Positions 56,201 to 64,000 of a DNA stretch of 64,000 nucleotides are shown piece by piece. Position 1 is the stretch's first letter. Each line of letters opens with the position of its first letter. The position numbers and the translations under genes were made by a program. Source of the DNA: Methylovirgula sp. HY1 (lineage in GTDB: Bacteria > Pseudomonadota > Alphaproteobacteria > Rhizobiales > Beijerinckiaceae); assembly GCF_019343105.1 (NCBI RefSeq), contig NZ_CP073764.1:3274001-3338000 (forward strand), given 5' to 3'. The notes under the pieces are model-generated. The model did no database searches. It had not been told where the DNA came from and saw nothing but the letters and a program-made list of their open reading frames with translations.

Positions 56201-57039
56201 ATCAGCGTGTCGGCGATGCGGGAGAGTTCGGCGAGATGCGCCCGCATTTCGCGCGCGCCAAGCGCGCAATTGAGGCCGATGCTGAGCGGTTCGGCATGCC
56301 GCAGCGAGTAATAGAAAGCCGTCGGCGTCTGGCCTGACAGAGTGCGGCCGGAAAGATCGGTGATCGTCCCCGAAATCATCACCGGGAGGCGCCGCCCGAG
56401 CTTTTCGAAGGTCTCGTCGACGCCGGCGAAAGCGGCTTTGGCATTCAATGTGTCGAAGATGGTCTCGATCAATATGATCTCGGCACCGCCTTCGATCAGC
56501 GCCTCGGTCGCTTCGGCATAGGCGATGCGCAAATCGTCGAAACTGACGGCGCGAAAGCCGGGATTGTTCACGTCAGGCGAAATCGAAGCGGTTCGATTGG
56601 TCGGCCCGAGCGCGCCGGCGACGAAACGGCGGCGGCCATCCTGAGCCTGCGCTTGCGCTACCGCCGCGCGGCAGAGGCGGGCCGCCTCGCGGTTCAGCTC
56701 CGGCACCAGAGCTTCCAAGCCATAATCGGCTTGCGCGATCCGCGTCGAAGAAAATGTGTTGGTCGCGATAATATCGGCGCCGGCCATACAGTAAGCCAGA
56801 TGAATCGCGAGGATCGCATCGGGCTGGGTCAGGACCAAAAGATCATTATTGCCGCGCAGATCCCGGTGAAAATCCGCAAAGCGCGCGCCGCGGAAATCAG
56901 CCTCGCTGAATTTATATGTCTGGATCATCGTGCCCATCGCACCGTCGAGCACGAGGATGCGCTCTTTGGCGGCGGCGCGAAGCGCTGCGGCTGTGTCGGT
57001 TTCGGGCAAAGGGGACATGTCTTTCTCGACCATGGTCAC
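53287..57039 (-). CDS. metH: cobalamin-dependent methionine synthase
   Basis: A 1250-residue four-module enzyme: homocysteine-binding zinc barrel (~25-345), pterin/methyl-tetrahydrofolate barrel (~370-630), cobalamin cap and Rossmann module (~670-910), and the AdoMet reactivation domain to the end. [16 protein letters not shown] near residue 770 carries the histidine that ligates cobalt. [15 protein letters not shown] marks the activation domain. It remethylates homocysteine with methyl-THF made by MetF, encoded 68 bp upstream in the same operon. The full length means no separate reactivation protein is needed. Confidence 0.97.
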   Translation of the reverse strand: MTMVEKDMSPLPETDTAAALRAAAKERILVLDGAMGTMIQTYKFSEADFRGARFADFHRDLRGNNDLLVLTQPDAILAIHLAYCMAGADIIATNTFSSTRIAQADYGLEALVPELNREAARLCRAAVAQAQAQDGRRRFVAGALGPTNRTASISPDVNNPGFRAVSFDDLRIAYAEATEALIEGGAEIILIETIFDTLNAKAAFAGVDETFEKLGRRLPVMISGTITDLSGRTLSGQTPTAFYYSLRHAEPLSIGLNCALGAREMRAHLAELSRIADTLICAYPNAGLPNEFGLYDESPEYMASLIGEFAESGLVNIVGGCCGTTPDHIAAIAERVKGIAPRQIPEIEPVLRLSGLEPFTLTSNIKFVNVGERTNVTGSTKFRKLIKDGDFTAALDVARDQVIPGANVIDVNMDEGLLDSQAAMVEFLNLVAAEPDIARVPVMVDSSKFAIIEAGLKCLQGKSIVNSISMKEGEAKFIADAKTVRRYGAAVIVMAFDEKGQADSFERKVEICSRAYKILTEHVGYRPEDIIFDPNIFAVATGIEEHNNYGVDFIEATREIRRRFPLVHISGGVSNLSFSFRGNERVRQAMHSVFLYHAIEAGMDMGIVNAGQLAVYADIDPELREACEDVVLNRRPDSTDRLLALAERFKGQVGEIREKDLAWREAPVEKRLEHALVAGITEFIVTDVEEARQQVAHPLLVIEGPLMAGMNVVGDLFGSGRMFLPQVVKSARVMKQAVAYLMPFMEAEKAKSGITRQAAGKILMATVKGDVHDIGKNIVGVVLACNNYEIIDLGVMVPAAKILETARAEGVDCIGLSGLITPSLDEMCFVASEMEREGFDMPLLIGGATTSRVHTAVKIHPNYRRGQTVYVTDASRAVGTVQALLSPDNRQAYIENIRAEYRKVADAHARAEIEKTRVPLGKARANALKADFVDYQPPKPLFTGTRIFRSYSVEELVPYIDWTPFFHTWELRGRYPAVLDDPEQGEAARQLYEDAQEMLSRIVAEHWFDPKAVIGFWPANAVGDDIKLYTGESRSEELATLFTLRQQLGKRDGKPNLALADFIAPKTSGKADYIGAFVVTAGAREEKYAERFAKANDDYRAILVKALADRIAEALAERMHERVRKEFWAYAPDENLPNEELLVEAYRGIRPAPGYPAQPDHTEKATIFRLLEAERRIGVTLTESFAMWPGSSVSGLYFSHPQSFYFGVGKIERDQVEDYARRKGMEVAAMERWLAPILNYDPTTFATAAE

Positions 57040-57107
57040 GCAAACTCAGAATGAGGGTTCGTCAGGCGCGGACTCGATCCGCGCCTCAAGCACGAAACGG
57101 ATTTGCC

Positions 57108-58022
57108 TCACATCGCCGCCATCTCGTGCTTCGGCCGGACGCCGAGCAAATGACAGATGGCATAGACGAGATCGGCTCGGTTCATCGTATAGAAATGGAA
57201 ATGATGGATGCCTTGATCGACGAGATCGAAGACTTGTTCGGCGGTGATCGTCGCGGCGATCAGGCGGCGTGTCGTCACATCATCGTCGAGCCCTTCGAAA
57301 CGATCGGCAAGCCATTGCGGGATCGAGGCGCCAGCGCGGCGCGCAAAATTCGCCGTCTGCTTGAAATTTTGCACCGGCACGATGCCGGGCAAAATCGGGA
57401 TCGTGATGCCTTTCGCCCGCACCTTGTCGAGAAACCGCAAGTAGACGTCATTCTCAAAGAAGAATTGTGTGATGGCGCGGGTGGCGCCGGCATCGATCTT
57501 CGCCTTCAGCACATCGATGTCGCGATCGACCGAGGGACTTTCCGGATGGCCTTCCGGATAGGCCGAGACGGTAATGTCGAAATCGGCGAGCTTTTTCAGC
57601 CCGGCAACGAGCGCTGTCGAATTTTCGTAGCCTTCGGGATGCGCCGCGAAAGCCGTGCCCGGCCCGTTTTGCGGATCGCCGCGCAAGGCGACGATATGAC
57701 GGACGCCGATGTCCCAATAATCCCGTGCGACGGAATCGACTTCCGCGCAGCTTGCGCCGACGCAGGTCAGATGCGCGGCGGGCTTGATCTGCGTTTCCTT
57801 CAAAATGCGGGCGACCGTGGCATGGGTGCGCTCGCGCGTCTTGCCGCCGGCGCCATAGGTCACCGAAACGAACGACGGGTCGAGCGGGCCGAGCCGTTCG
57901 ATCGAGGCCCACAGGATTTTCTCCATTTCTTCCGTTTGCGGCGGAAAAAACTCGAAAGAGACGTCCATGCCGGAACAAGTCGTGTGGCTGGCGCGCGGGA
58001 GGGAGGATGCGGCAAGATCCAT
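57108..58022 (-). CDS. metF: methylenetetrahydrofolate reductase
   Basis: A 304-residue FAD-dependent TIM-barrel enzyme. VSFEFFPPQTEEMEKIL holds the early catalytic glutamate, SVTYGAGGKTRERTH and HIVALRGDPQNGPG bind flavin and folate, and AITQFFFENDVYLRFLDK is the C-terminal family block. It makes 5-methyl-THF for MetH. The start at ATG 58022 overlaps the regulator's stop as TGATG, so translation is coupled. The longer frame reaching 58088 reads into the regulator gene and is rejected. Confidence 0.96.
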   Translation of the reverse strand: MDLAASSLPRASHTTCSGMDVSFEFFPPQTEEMEKILWASIERLGPLDPSFVSVTYGAGGKTRERTHATVARILKETQIKPAAHLTCVGASCAEVDSVARDYWDIGVRHIVALRGDPQNGPGTAFAAHPEGYENSTALVAGLKKLADFDITVSAYPEGHPESPSVDRDIDVLKAKIDAGATRAITQFFFENDVYLRFLDKVRAKGITIPILPGIVPVQNFKQTANFARRAGASIPQWLADRFEGLDDDVTTRRLIAATITAEQVFDLVDQGIHHFHFYTMNRADLVYAICHLLGVRPKHEMAAM

Positions 58023-59050
58023 CAGGCGAATTCTCCCAGAGTGAGCGGCAAGGGATCGGAGATTATGCGGCGGTCGCGGCCGAGCCATAGAGTGACGGTG
58101 AGCTTGCCACCCTCATTCCAGTTCGGCACGAGGTCGCGTCGCTCGATCACGTCGAGGCCCGAATCTTCCATCAAGGCGGCGATCTCTGCCGCCGCAAAGC
58201 CGAGGCGGCGATGCGCATGATTGGCGCGCAGGCTCTCTTCTTCATGCGGCGCGAAATCGACGATCAGCAAGCGGCCGGAAGGGCGTAGCGCCTGCACCGC
58301 CTCGCGCACCGCGCGGGCCGGATCATCGAGATAATGCAGCACTTGATGGATGATGACGAGATCATAAAAATCCCGCTCCACCGGCAGAGCATAAATGTCG
58401 CCCTGGCGGAGCTGGACATTGCGGAGCCCAGCCTTTTCCAGCCGTACACGGGCGACCGCCAGCATTTGCGGCGATTGGTCGATGCCTACGGCCCGCGTGG
58501 CGAGCGGTGCTAAAAGCTCCAGCATACGGCCGGTACCGGTGCCTAAATCGAGAAGATTATGGAGGGACGTCGTTCCGATCATGTCGCGGATCGCGGCTTC
58601 GACGCGTTCTTCGGCGACATGCAATGCGCGCAACTCGTCCCAATTGGCCGCATGGGACGCGAAATAGCGAACCGCTTGTTCAGCACGAGCCCGCCGCACT
58701 TCCGTCAAGCGCTCACGGTCGGCGGCGCGCCTTGGATCGTCGCAAGCGAGCCGACCAAGAATATCGCGCCCAAGCGCGGCGGCGGCGCCGCGCTGCGCCA
58801 TCAGGAAAAAAGCCCAAGCGCCCTCCCGATGCCGTTCGACGAGGCCGGCCTCGACGAGCAATTTCAGGTGCCGCGAGATCCGAGGCTGGGATTGGCCGAG
58901 AATGGTCACCAGCTCACTGACGGTCAACTCGGCCTCGGCCAGGAGCGCCAGCAGACGCAGCCGTGTCTCTTCGCCCGCCGCGGAGAGGGCGGTCAGAATC
59001 GTTTCGAAAGGGGCGCTCGCGGATCTCTCTTGCATGTCAGGGCTCATCAC
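58022..59050 (-). CDS. ArsR-family regulator with SAM-methyltransferase domain (SahR-like)
   Basis: A 342-residue two-domain protein. Residues 15-90 are an ArsR winged helix (AAGEETRLRLLALLAEAELTV, recognition ILGQSQPRISRHLKLL). Residues ~160-270 are a class I methyltransferase fold with motif I LLDLGTGTGRMLEL and GIDQSP after strand 2. Such ArsR-MTase proteins beside methionine genes fit the SahR group, repressors that sense S-adenosylhomocysteine. It has no obvious catalytic motif that would name a methyl acceptor, so ligand binding, not catalysis, is likely. It heads the operon with metF and metH behind a 20-bp palindrome. Confidence 0.85.
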   Translation of the reverse strand: MMSPDMQERSASAPFETILTALSAAGEETRLRLLALLAEAELTVSELVTILGQSQPRISRHLKLLVEAGLVERHREGAWAFFLMAQRGAAAALGRDILGRLACDDPRRAADRERLTEVRRARAEQAVRYFASHAANWDELRALHVAEERVEAAIRDMIGTTSLHNLLDLGTGTGRMLELLAPLATRAVGIDQSPQMLAVARVRLEKAGLRNVQLRQGDIYALPVERDFYDLVIIHQVLHYLDDPARAVREAVQALRPSGRLLIVDFAPHEEESLRANHAHRRLGFAAAEIAALMEDSGLDVIERRDLVPNWNEGGKLTVTLWLGRDRRIISDPLPLTLGEFA

Positions 59051-59061
59051 TCCGACATAAG

Positions 59062-59081
59062 ATATAAAGATATGTTTATAT
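59062..59081 (-). promoter_or_regulatory. candidate SahR operator upstream of the sahR-metF-metH operon
   Basis: ATATAAAGATATGTTTATAT on the plus strand is symmetric except for one base pair, 11 bp upstream of the regulator's ATG. Its match to the ahcY upstream site (5678-5697) is 17 of 20. The position next to the start suits autorepression. Confidence 0.7.
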
Positions 59082-59478
59082 TGTAAAGTAGCAGGAGAAA
59101 ATTTATGCGGAATGAAAATCGGCTGGCTGAAGTTCTCGGCTTAATCCGCCTCTTCGCCGCCGCCACCGCGAAATAGGGGTCAAAAATCTCGCCGAGCCTC
59201 TGATCACTGCGCCGATGGAATAAGCCTGTGGAATCGCGCATTTCGCATGTGGGTATCGAGAGCATGCCCCAAAAGACAGAGGGCGTTTATTTTTGCTATT
59301 TTGAATTCCTCTGCTCCGATTTCTTGTCGAAAATCTCTAATGCTTTGATATAGAGCCAAATTTATCCAAATCGTCTCGATAGGCCTGCGGTTTGACCTGG
59401 CGACATCAAATTTAAAGTAACGAATTACAAAAAGTTTTGCGGCAGTCTCTTATAAAATTCGAACGGATTGTCGCGACG
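59082..59478. other. AT-rich divergent region before the chemoreceptor
   Basis: About 400 bp between the regulator operon and the chemoreceptor. AT-rich patches at 59085-59105 and 59285-59420 suit promoters in both directions. No gene, RNA or strong hairpin is seen. Confidence 0.4.
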
Positions 59479-61335
59479 ATGACGTTTTCTGCACCACATC
59501 GGACTTTGACCGGACGCCTTTGGCTCATCGAGGCTTTCGGCTTCATCGTGGCTTTCGGGCTTAGCAGCGTCGTGCATCAGCCCCTTGTTCTCGGTGTCGT
59601 GGGCGCTTGTGTTCTTGCCGCCAGTTACGGGCTCTTGGCCAAGAGTCTCGCGCCGCTCGGTCTGATCCGAGCGCAAATGCGCGATATTTGCCGGCGGACC
59701 GCAGGAGACGAGTCGCTCTTGTATGCGCAGGAGAATCTCGACACCAATATCAAGCTGCTGCGCGACAGGCTCTATGGCTACGGCGATCCGCGACGTGTCG
59801 GCGACGATCTCTATTTCGGCGAGCGACGCATCAACGAAAATTTCGCGGATGTCGATTGGGTCAAGACGAAAGCAGGCGGCACAGCCACGATTTTCTGCGG
59901 CGATCTGCGGATCGCGACCAATGTTCTGCGGCCTGAAGGTGGCCGTGCCATTGGCACGCGACTCGTCGCCGGTGCCGTCCATGACCATGTGTTCAAAGAC
60001 GCTCAGACCTATCGCGGCGAGGCGGAGATCCTCGGCATTACCTATCTCAGCATCTATGAGCCGATCTTCTGCGGTGAAGAAGTCGTCGGCGTCCTTTATG
60101 TCGGCGTTCCCAAGCCGGTCTCCGCAGACGGCGGCGCTGTGGAGGCCCACGAGGTGGACGCACTCGCCGAAATGTCCGCGACTGTCGCAAAGCTCGACGC
60201 GGCGGCGACCGCCAAATCCGATGCCGAGCGCAAGGCCGCGGAACAACGCCATGCCGGAGAGGATCAAAATCGTCGCTACGCGGCGGCGCGTCGCGTGACG
60301 GCTGCCGCGCAAGACGAAGTGGTGGAGATCCTGTCGACGGCATTGGAACAGCTATCGAAGGGCAATCTCGTCGATCGCATCGATGTGCGCTTTCCGCCCA
60401 GTTATGAAAAATTGCGCGAAGACTTCAATGTCACCATCCTGCAGCTGCGCGAAACCGTGGGCGGCATCAAGGACAATGCCGGATCGATGTCGCGTGGCAG
60501 TGAGGAGATTGCGCAGGCCGCGAGTGATTTGTCGCGCCGCACCGAGCACCAGGCCAGCGCGCTCGAACAAGCCAGCGCGGCGCTGTCGGAACTCACCGGG
60601 CAGGTCAATGAATCGGCGGCGAGCGCGCGGCGCGCCGAATCCATCGTGACCGCGGCCCGGACGAAGGCCGAGCGCTGTGGCGCGGTGATGGAAGAGACCG
60701 TTGCAGCAATTTCCGCCATCGACAAATCGTCAAAGGCGATCGCGCAAATCATCGGCGTCATCACCGATATTGCGCTGCAGACCAACCTGCTGGCGCTCAA
60801 TGCCAGCGTCGAGGCGGCCCGTGCCGGCGAAGATGGAAAAGGGTTTGCCGTGGTCGCCAGCGAGGTGCGCGATCTCGCGCATCGTTCGGCGGAAGCGGCG
60901 AAGGAGATCAAAAATCTGATCGCGGCGAGCGCGGTTCAAGTCGATTGTGGTGTCGCGCGGGTTGGTGAAACCGGCTCGGCACTCGCTGAAATCGTTGCGC
61001 AGGTCGTCGAGATCAATGGTGTCATCGGCGATATAGCCAATTCCGCGCGAACCCAGGCGACCAGCCTGCATGAGATCAGCGCCGCGGTCGCCGACATGGA
61101 CAAGGTCACCCAGCAGAACGCCGCAATGGTCGAGGAATCGACCGCTGCGAGCCAAAAACTGGCGGACGAGGCGTCACTTCTCGCCGCTCTCGTCGATCAT
61201 TTCGATTTGGGAATGGCAGGGAATGTGGATGACGCGCGCGGAACTCACAGGGGTGACGCGGGCCCGTCAGCTGCGACGCGCCGCAGCGCTTCTTCTGCTT
61301 CTCCCCGCATCGCGCCGAAACGCGCCCACGCTTGA
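59479..61335 (+). CDS. methyl-accepting chemotaxis protein with cache-like domain after both membrane helices
   Basis: A 618-residue receptor. Two helices lie back to back (14-31 and 35-53) with only a few residues between. A single-cache-like domain follows at ~90-215 ([17 protein letters not shown], then [21 protein letters not shown]), then a HAMP-like linker (~300) and a signalling tail. The tail hairpin [37 protein letters not shown] is the classic CheA/CheW contact site. The ATG at 59479 is preferred over a TTG at 59437. With no third helix, the sensor domain would face the cytoplasm, which is unusual for cache domains. Confidence 0.88.
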   Translation: MTFSAPHRTLTGRLWLIEAFGFIVAFGLSSVVHQPLVLGVVGACVLAASYGLLAKSLAPLGLIRAQMRDICRRTAGDESLLYAQENLDTNIKLLRDRLYGYGDPRRVGDDLYFGERRINENFADVDWVKTKAGGTATIFCGDLRIATNVLRPEGGRAIGTRLVAGAVHDHVFKDAQTYRGEAEILGITYLSIYEPIFCGEEVVGVLYVGVPKPVSADGGAVEAHEVDALAEMSATVAKLDAAATAKSDAERKAAEQRHAGEDQNRRYAAARRVTAAAQDEVVEILSTALEQLSKGNLVDRIDVRFPPSYEKLREDFNVTILQLRETVGGIKDNAGSMSRGSEEIAQAASDLSRRTEHQASALEQASAALSELTGQVNESAASARRAESIVTAARTKAERCGAVMEETVAAISAIDKSSKAIAQIIGVITDIALQTNLLALNASVEAARAGEDGKGFAVVASEVRDLAHRSAEAAKEIKNLIAASAVQVDCGVARVGETGSALAEIVAQVVEINGVIGDIANSARTQATSLHEISAAVADMDKVTQQNAAMVEESTAASQKLADEASLLAALVDHFDLGMAGNVDDARGTHRGDAGPSAATRRSASSASPRIAPKRAHA

Positions 61336-61390
61336 TTTACGAATTAAGCGGTGGCGCGAGCATCGGGCTCATGGCGCGGGCCGCTGGTGT

Positions 61391-62527
61391 TCAACTGCGC
61401 CCGTCCTCTCTGTCCTCGGCTTCCGCTTCGGCGATGCGCCGCATGGCGTCGCGCAAGCTTCTCCAACGCCGAAAGCTTTCATTGGCGCCGAGAAGCGACA
61501 GTGCCAGAATAAACGGCACAACATAGTAGATGATCCGAAATAAAAGCAGGGATGCCAGCAAGGCTTCCTGCGACGGCGCCGGAACGAATTTCAACATGGT
61601 CGCTTCGAACACGCCGATTCCGCCCGGTGCATGGCTGGCGATACCAAGCACGCAGCCGAAGACATAGACGGCGGCGAAGGTGAAAAAATCGAGCGCCCGC
61701 GGCGTTGGCAGCAGGGTATAGAGGACGCCCGCGGCCGAGCAGAGATCGATGACGCCGAGAATGACCTGGCCGAGGGTAAGGCTGAAGCCGGGGAGCTCCA
61801 GCCGGAGGCCCTGCACCCGCGTCTTTCTATGTCCGATCGAAACCCAGACGAGATAGGCGAGCAAAGCCACGATGACGGCGACGCCGATCAAGAAATTGAT
61901 ATGCGGTTCGAAATGATCGATCTGACTGATCATTTCGCTGCGGATCAACAAGGTGATGCCGATGACGAGGGCCATGCCGAGCCAGAATGTGACGCCGGCG
62001 ATGACGGTGAGGCTCGCGACCTTGGAGGCGGTCAGTCCCGCTTGCGAGTAAATCCAATAACGCACGGTTCCCGCGGTGATCAGCGGGAAGCCGAGGGTAA
62101 AGGAGATAGCATAGCTCGTAAAAGAGGCGAGCGCGGTCGTGCGGTAGGGAACGCGTGCGCGCAGCTGCCGAAGTGCCAACCCATCATAACCGGTCAGCGC
62201 CAAATAGGATACAGCGGCAAGCCCGGTTGCTGTCAGGATCTGCTGGTTGCTCGTCGCCGCGAAAGCGGCTTGCAGCTCCGCAAGATTGATATGGGCCAGC
62301 GTGTGGACGAGGATGGCAATGGATAAAACGGCAATGGCGATGCTGATAAAGCCGCCGACATATTTGCCGATCCTGCGTCGCGGCCAGGCCGCCTTCCTCG
62401 AAGCTGCTTTTTCCGAAGCCGCATTCTTCAGCCGCATGCTGCGATCCAAACTATCGGGCTCAGACGGTATCGGCCGGCTGTCCTTTGCTCCAGCTCCGGC
62501 GGAACCGGTTTCATCATCATAGAGCAT
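61391..62527 (-). CDS. YbhN/UPF0104-family membrane protein (LPG-synthase transmembrane-like)
   Basis: A 378-residue protein with a charged N-terminus (1-55) and about eight helices. SHAPGGIGVFEATMLKF is the family signature shared with the flippase half of lysyl-phosphatidylglycerol synthase. It lacks the soluble aminoacyl-transfer domain, so it is not a full MprF. Proposed roles for the family are lipid flipping or polyprenyl-lipid handling; none is proven. The ATG at 62527 has AGGGA upstream; the ATG at 62674 would add 49 residues of non-conserved-looking sequence. Confidence 0.85.
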   Translation of the reverse strand: MLYDDETGSAGAGAKDSRPIPSEPDSLDRSMRLKNAASEKAASRKAAWPRRRIGKYVGGFISIAIAVLSIAILVHTLAHINLAELQAAFAATSNQQILTATGLAAVSYLALTGYDGLALRQLRARVPYRTTALASFTSYAISFTLGFPLITAGTVRYWIYSQAGLTASKVASLTVIAGVTFWLGMALVIGITLLIRSEMISQIDHFEPHINFLIGVAVIVALLAYLVWVSIGHRKTRVQGLRLELPGFSLTLGQVILGVIDLCSAAGVLYTLLPTPRALDFFTFAAVYVFGCVLGIASHAPGGIGVFEATMLKFVPAPSQEALLASLLLFRIIYYVVPFILALSLLGANESFRRWRSLRDAMRRIAEAEAEDREDGRS

Positions 62528-62890
62528 AAATTCCCTGTCCAAACTCCGACATCTTCCGAGCCTTGATCTTGTCCTTCCGGCGCGGGTTATGCGGCGTGAA
62601 TGCGCTGCGGGCAAGTCCGGTTTCAGAGCACAAAAGCAATGGTAAGGCTGAGCACTGCCTTGCCGACGATGCAACGTGGCATCCGCCAGCGCTCATCAGC
62701 AATCCGCGACCTGGGATCAAACACCTAGGGTGACGGCGAGCTCAAAATGCGAAATCTATCGCGTCTTCAAAGCGCCAACATATAAGAGACTCCGCGGCCG
62801 TGGCAAACGGGCGGACTCTCCGGTAGTGCCTCAGTTTGAAATCTACCGATCGAACACCTAATTTACTCCCCCTCAAAAGGAGAATACTGA
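62528..62890. other. non-coding border of the accessory stretch
   Basis: About 360 bp. Base composition moves toward AT after roughly 62700. No gene, RNA, integrase site or tRNA was found that would mark an insertion point. Confidence 0.35.
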
Positions 62891-63100
62891 TTGAAAAATA
62901 GATTCGGACCCGCCGACATGTCCACAAGCCCACAAGGTCAGCGTCGCCCAGAAGACCCAGTCGCCGCCGCCGCAGCCGTGCTGCGCATCGCTACAGGCGA
63001 GAGCAACGAGAAGACCGAGGCCGAGCGGGCCACCGCTAAAGCGGAAATGCCTAAGGCAAAGCCGGTTAGGTCGGTACGCCCGAGCATGGCAGAGCGTTAA
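62891..63100 (+). CDS. small hypothetical protein
   Basis: A 69-residue hydrophilic frame from TTG 62891, with AAGGAG at a good distance; ATG 62918 is the alternative. It is rich in Ala, Glu and Lys, with predicted helix in DPVAAAAAVLRIATGESNE. No domain recognised. It opens the accessory stretch. Confidence 0.45.
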   Translation: MKNRFGPADMSTSPQGQRRPEDPVAAAAAVLRIATGESNEKTEAERATAKAEMPKAKPVRSVRPSMAER

Positions 63101-63120
63101 AACGCTGGGCTGCCGTCAAA

Positions 63121-63642
63121 TTACGCAGCCATTGCCTGACGCGCCCACCGAAGTGTGCTCGCTTCAAAATCCAGAATCACCATCGGCACACACCCCTCCG
63201 CCTTGCCGCGGTCTTTCGCCGCTCGAAATTGGCTTTCATAAGCGCAAAGCGGGACAAACCACCGAAACAGTATTCCTTCATACGCGGTGCGTTTTGCAAG
63301 AAAATCCGGCTCCGCACGCGCAGAAACCTCAAGATCTGAATCGATCACGAATAAAACATCGAACGGCCACGTACCAAGATTGCGATAGCGATCCGCATAT
63401 TCCGGATCTTCTGCATGAGAAAACATCCGATTTCGCAAATTCCCATCCCTCGCCTGGCCGACATAAAGAACCCTGTGTGTACACGGACCATGACGACCGC
63501 GGTAGTTACGATCCAACAACATATAAACGCCTAACGCGTCATCCGGCGGCATAACGCCCTTTTCCTCACTAAAAAAAGCATGTCTGAAATTGTGAGTAGC
63601 CCCCTCGTTGTCAACAAAAGTCACCATCAACTTCAACCCCAT
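63121..63642 (-). CDS. GIY-YIG-like nuclease domain protein
   Basis: A 173-residue protein. GVY at 38-40 and YVG at 60-62, followed by an arginine-bearing helix (NLRNRMFSH, R70/R72) and a later glutamate (E122 in AYEGILFRWF), follow the GIY-YIG order: two tyrosines, Arg, then the metal-binding Glu. The wider spacing between the first two motifs is unusual. Such single-domain enzymes occur in mobile introns, repair and phage defence. No partner toxin, methyltransferase or integrase is seen in the window. Codon use is less GC-biased than in core genes. Confidence 0.65.
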   Translation of the reverse strand: MGLKLMVTFVDNEGATHNFRHAFFSEEKGVMPPDDALGVYMLLDRNYRGRHGPCTHRVLYVGQARDGNLRNRMFSHAEDPEYADRYRNLGTWPFDVLFVIDSDLEVSARAEPDFLAKRTAYEGILFRWFVPLCAYESQFRAAKDRGKAEGCVPMVILDFEASTLRWARQAMAA

Positions 63643-63733
63643 CAGATCTGACCCATGGGATTGAGCGCGAAACCATTTGAAGTTCAGTCACGTTGATCAG
63701 TCCAATCTTCAAAATCCCCGAAAGGAAAAAGCA

Positions 63734-64000
63734 ATGTGGACGCGCCCTCTAACCGACAACACTCTCTCGAAACTCAACGATCGTCTCGTCGCTGCCGGAT
63801 TTTCAGCTATCAATGTCGAGCGAGCCTTAAAACACGACGTCCTAATCGAAGACACCTTCCGACAAGACGGCGACTCGGTCGTAAGTCATATATACTTGCG
63901 CCCAGACTCGGCCGGCATTTCCTTCAAATTTGGCAACATCAAAAAATTCGGAAAACTGTTCCATTATCCGGACATAACCGCCAGCGATGAAGAAATCTCC
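63734..64000 (+). CDS. unidentified accessory protein, partial (runs off the right edge)
   Basis: An open frame of 89 codons from the ATG at 63734, with AAAGGAAA eight bases upstream and no stop before the window ends. It reads WTRPLTDNTLSKLNDRLVAAGF, then HIYLRPDSAGISFKFGN. The mix of charged and aromatic residues suggests a soluble globular protein. I recognise no family. Its AT-leaning codons match the GIY-YIG neighbour, supporting a shared foreign origin. Confidence 0.6.
   Translation, partial: MWTRPLTDNTLSKLNDRLVAAGFSAINVERALKHDVLIEDTFRQDGDSVVSHIYLRPDSAGISFKFGNIKKFGKLFHYPDITASDEEIS

Noticed and set aside
54316-56337. 673-codon open frame on the plus strand across metH
   Set aside because: It is the antisense of metH, whose protein is intact and full length. 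The frame is a by-product of GC-rich codons.

Overview
The window is a GC-rich chromosomal segment of an alphaproteobacterium of the order Hyphomicrobiales (Rhizobiales). Gene content and protein style look closest to Beijerinckiaceae/Methylocystaceae-type bacteria, but this is recognition from memory, not a search. Supporting signs are a DivL-type kinase with tyrosine in place of the phospho-acceptor histidine, a growth-pole-ring (GPR/RgsE) coiled-coil protein, an ArsR-methyltransferase regulator of the SahR type next to metF and metH, an Fnr/FixK-type regulator, and the palindromic intergenic repeats common in this order.

Layout. 1-5.6 kb, minus strand: TsaE fused to a sugar/aminoglycoside-type kinase (runs off the left edge), divL and ahcY. 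6-14 kb: surface-glycan block with three glycosyltransferases, an orphan LptF/LptG-like permease and a two-gene ABC exporter (wzm/wzt-like), ended by an 839-bp IS5/IS427-type element. 15.3-19.6 kb: RND efflux pair. 19.6-23.9 kb: arsenic island with ACR3, an ArsR-ArsC fusion, two more ArsC copies and divergent ArsH, with two matching candidate ArsR operators. 24-35.5 kb: prfC, a polyprenyl glycosylphosphotransferase, RNase T2 with a secreted partner, rlmJ, a GST, an outer-membrane barrel, a pteridine-reductase-like SDR, an orphan toluene-monooxygenase-type Rieske ferredoxin, and cca with a small membrane protein.

35.9-39 kb: pabB-pabA-pabC for p-aminobenzoate/folate. 39-44.7 kb: a SixA-like phosphatase, ycjX and ycjF separated by an opposed fnr gene, then a flavoprotein ferredoxin reductase and a [2Fe-2S] ferredoxin. 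45-51.2 kb: an Hpt protein divergent from the 1633-residue GPR/RgsE homologue, a tandem palindromic repeat, and RNase P RNA on the minus strand. 51.4-53.2 kb: lipoprotein, AmpD-like amidase and small ORFs. 53.3-59.1 kb, minus strand: sahR-like regulator, metF and metH as one operon. 59.5-62.5 kb: a chemoreceptor with an unusual topology and a YbhN-type flippase-like membrane protein. 62.5-64 kb: a short accessory stretch with less GC-biased codon use and a GIY-YIG-like nuclease, running off the right edge.

The strongest system-level inference is a split S-adenosylmethionine-cycle regulon. A 20-bp palindrome lies just upstream of the sahR-metF-metH operon, and a 17/20-matching copy lies upstream of ahcY about 53 kb away. 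This fits one SAH-sensing repressor controlling SAH hydrolysis and homocysteine remethylation. A second theme is polar growth and cell cycle: divL, GPR/RgsE and an orphan Hpt protein are all within 50 kb.
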